Origin: Entelurus aequoreus
Taxonomy: Eukaryota; Chordata; Actinopteri; Syngnathiformes; Syngnathidae
Direction: 5' to 3'
DNA length: 64,000 bases
Assembly: GCF_033978785.1 (NCBI RefSeq)
Contig: NC_084735.1
Span: 66,757,843 to 66,821,842, forward strand
Of this stretch, positions 62,258-64,000 are shown piece by piece. How positions within the stretch are numbered: the stretch's first letter is position 1; each line of letters opens with the position of its first letter. Below the pieces are notes generated by a model, which worked only from the letters and a program-made list of their open reading frames with translations, was not told the DNA's origin and made no database searches. A program made the translations under genes and the position numbers.

Positions 62258-62790
62258 AATTTGTACGTAAGGCAATTCAAAGGGCTTTACAAATGCATAA
62301 AATTACAATAAAGCACATAAAATCATAAAAAATATAGTAAAATCGTCATCAAAATAATCATGAATTATTTGAATTGAAATTAAAGAGTGCTGATAAAAAA
62401 CGTTCACTTGTCAAATGCAAAGCTAATAAAAAGTGTTCTTCTGGATTTGAACATTGCCAGTGTTGCGGAATGTCTCACATCTTCTGGAAAACTAAAACGC
62501 AGCTTCACCATGTTTAACCCTGTCTCTGTGCACCAGCAGGAGACCATGCTGCGAGGTTCTCAAAGCCAGACATGGTTTATATGGTTCTAACATGTCATGG
62601 CGCTAGATCAGGAACATTTTTCTACGCCTGTAAAGTTGTTTCAAAGTATGCTCTCAAAGCAACAACACCAGACTGATTTGGTCGTATTTCCTGGTTCTAG
62701 TCAGGACTCGAGCAGCCGCATTCTGGACGTACTGCAGCTCGTTTATAGAGCCTGTCAAAAAGGCCTTTGCAGGACATCATTAAGCATAAC
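62258..62790 (+). repeat. Interspersed teleost repeat, probably LINE-derived, inactive
   Basis: AAGGCAATTCAAAGGGCTTT, CATTGCCAGTGTTGCGGAAT and CGAGCAGCCGCATTCTGGAC are blocks seen widely in fish genomes. No intact frame. Confidence 0.4.
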
Positions 62791-63429
62791 TATCTTCTAA
62801 GCTTAGAATGTGCAGAATATATATATTGAAGATACAATGGAACCGCTAAACCAGGGTTGTGGCCATTTGCTGCCTCTGGATCTTTTTTTATTGGCCCGTG
62901 GCACATTCTATATATAAAATTAAACAAAAAAAAGCCCAGCAAAAATAAGAAAATGGAGCAAAAAAAGGACAATATAAAGAGACAAAATTAAAATCTTGAT
63001 ACTCATATAGTGGAGCCTCTAATTACGAACTTGATTTTGTTCTTTAACTGGGTTTGTATATAGAATAATTTTTAAATTGAAGCACATTTCCCCATGAGAA
63101 AACATTTTAACATGAATATCGGGTTCCAGCTTTGACAAAAGTCCATATTCTAGTAAAGGTTTGTACACTTTGAACACAATATAAAGCGCTATACAGTACT
63201 GCCTATCAAACAAACATAACAAGGGGGTGATGGATCAACTTTATATTTAATAACAAAGTCAAAACAACAATAGCTGAACGTCCGCTTTATGCAACGGCAC
63301 TGCACAAGCACATACAATGATTGTCACTAGCCCTCTGATGCACTTACAGTTTGAAATCACAAAACCCTTGAACTTTAACAACCAGAATACTACATTGATT
63401 AGCAATAAGTCATACCAAAGACTATAAAA

Positions 63430-63630
63430 ATGGGACCCATAACCTCCCTGCTTGGCACTCAGCAACAAAGGGTTGGAGTTGGGGGTTAAATCACCAAAAT
63501 GATTCCCGGGCGCGGCGCCGCTGCTGCCCACTGCTCCCCAAGGGGATGGGACAAATGCAGAGGACAAATTTCACCACATCTAAGTGTGTGTGTGACAATC
63601 ATTGGTACTTTAATCTTTAATCTTTAATAA
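63430..63630 (+). repeat. Teleost SINE-like retroposon, longer copy, (ATCTTTA)n tail
   Basis: This is a longer copy of the repeat at 115-236. It starts in GGGACCCATAACC / AGGGTTGGAGTTGGGGG and continues through GATTCCCGGGCGCGGC to the shared TGCAGAGGACAAATTTCACC block and an ATCTTTA-type tail. Confidence 0.65.
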
Positions 63631-64000
63631 AAAAAATTAAATCCACTTCACCTTGTTGGTTTTTCGTATTTGCATGCAGCCAAGACAGTGGGAGGAGGAG
63701 GGGGATATGAGGCAGTTTTGACAACACTGTGGATACTGTTACATTTCAAACCACACATCGCTTGTCCATTGATTTCTTTGGACCCATATTGAGTTAGCAA
63801 AACTAGGAAAATGCTTTAAAAAACGCTAAAATATACACATAAAAACCCACAAAGTAGCAATTAGCACAGTAGCTAACAACAGCACTGCTGTGCTGGCTGA
63901 GGGAGTATCCGAGATCCATCAGCGTGCCCTCAATGGATGTGCTGCAGGCACAAAATGTCTCCCCCGTAGGCACATAATGGGTAGATAAAAAGTTTGTACA

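Larger units (their letters stand above)
58828..64000. other. p4ha2: p4ha2 last visible intron (incomplete)
   Basis: Searched for the terminal exon (VSNKW, ERGQEF) in all + frames by eye; not found. The intron therefore exceeds 5.1 kb. It holds the hAT relic, TTAA-family II fragment (about 60880-61680), short hAT, LINE-type and SINE repeats listed above. Confidence 0.6.

Overview
This is teleost nuclear DNA. It carries two intron-rich vertebrate genes on the + strand, roughly 30 teleost transposon or SINE copies, and long (TA)n, (CA)n and (GA)n microsatellites. The interspersed repeats (tRNA-headed SINEs, a repeat with a TGGA tail, hAT elements with 8-bp target duplications, TTAA-flanked elements) are those of a repeat-rich percomorph fish. 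A pipefish-type genome is only my impression of the repeat mix; I could not test it.

Region 1 (about 0.7-17.1 kb) is slc43a2, the LAT4 neutral amino acid uniporter. It has 14 coding exons, all joined in phase, giving 599 codons plus or minus 6 (an 18-nt microexon accounts for the difference). Region 2 (17.1-31.4 kb) is intergenic, filled with nested transposons; a candidate non-coding first exon of the next gene lies near 26.9 kb. Region 3 (31.4-58.8 kb, running off the right edge) is p4ha2, the collagen prolyl 4-hydroxylase alpha-2 subunit. Thirteen exon positions are visible, including a mutually exclusive pair at 49.55-49.73 kb. The terminal exon lies beyond the window. Region 4 (58.8-64 kb) is the start of the last p4ha2 intron.

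The two genes are convincing: every splice junction was checked for GT/AG, phase and continuity of the family protein. They have no known shared pathway (plasma-membrane branched-chain amino acid transport versus collagen hydroxylation in the ER), so their adjacency is positional.

The rest is transposon archaeology. Eleven hAT-type elements have identifiable 8-bp target duplications, several nested in each other. A set of TTAA-flanked (piggyBac-like) families includes two copies of a 1.5-kb element with gene-like interior structure. There are Tc1/mariner-type elements with TA duplications, an L2-like LINE relic, an L1-like LINE inside a hAT, and two foldback palindromes. The least expected signal is a pair of short inverted-repeat elements (2982-3177 and 57001-57238) whose centres carry hammerhead-ribozyme-like cores. 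I see no prokaryotic features, CRISPR array or virus.
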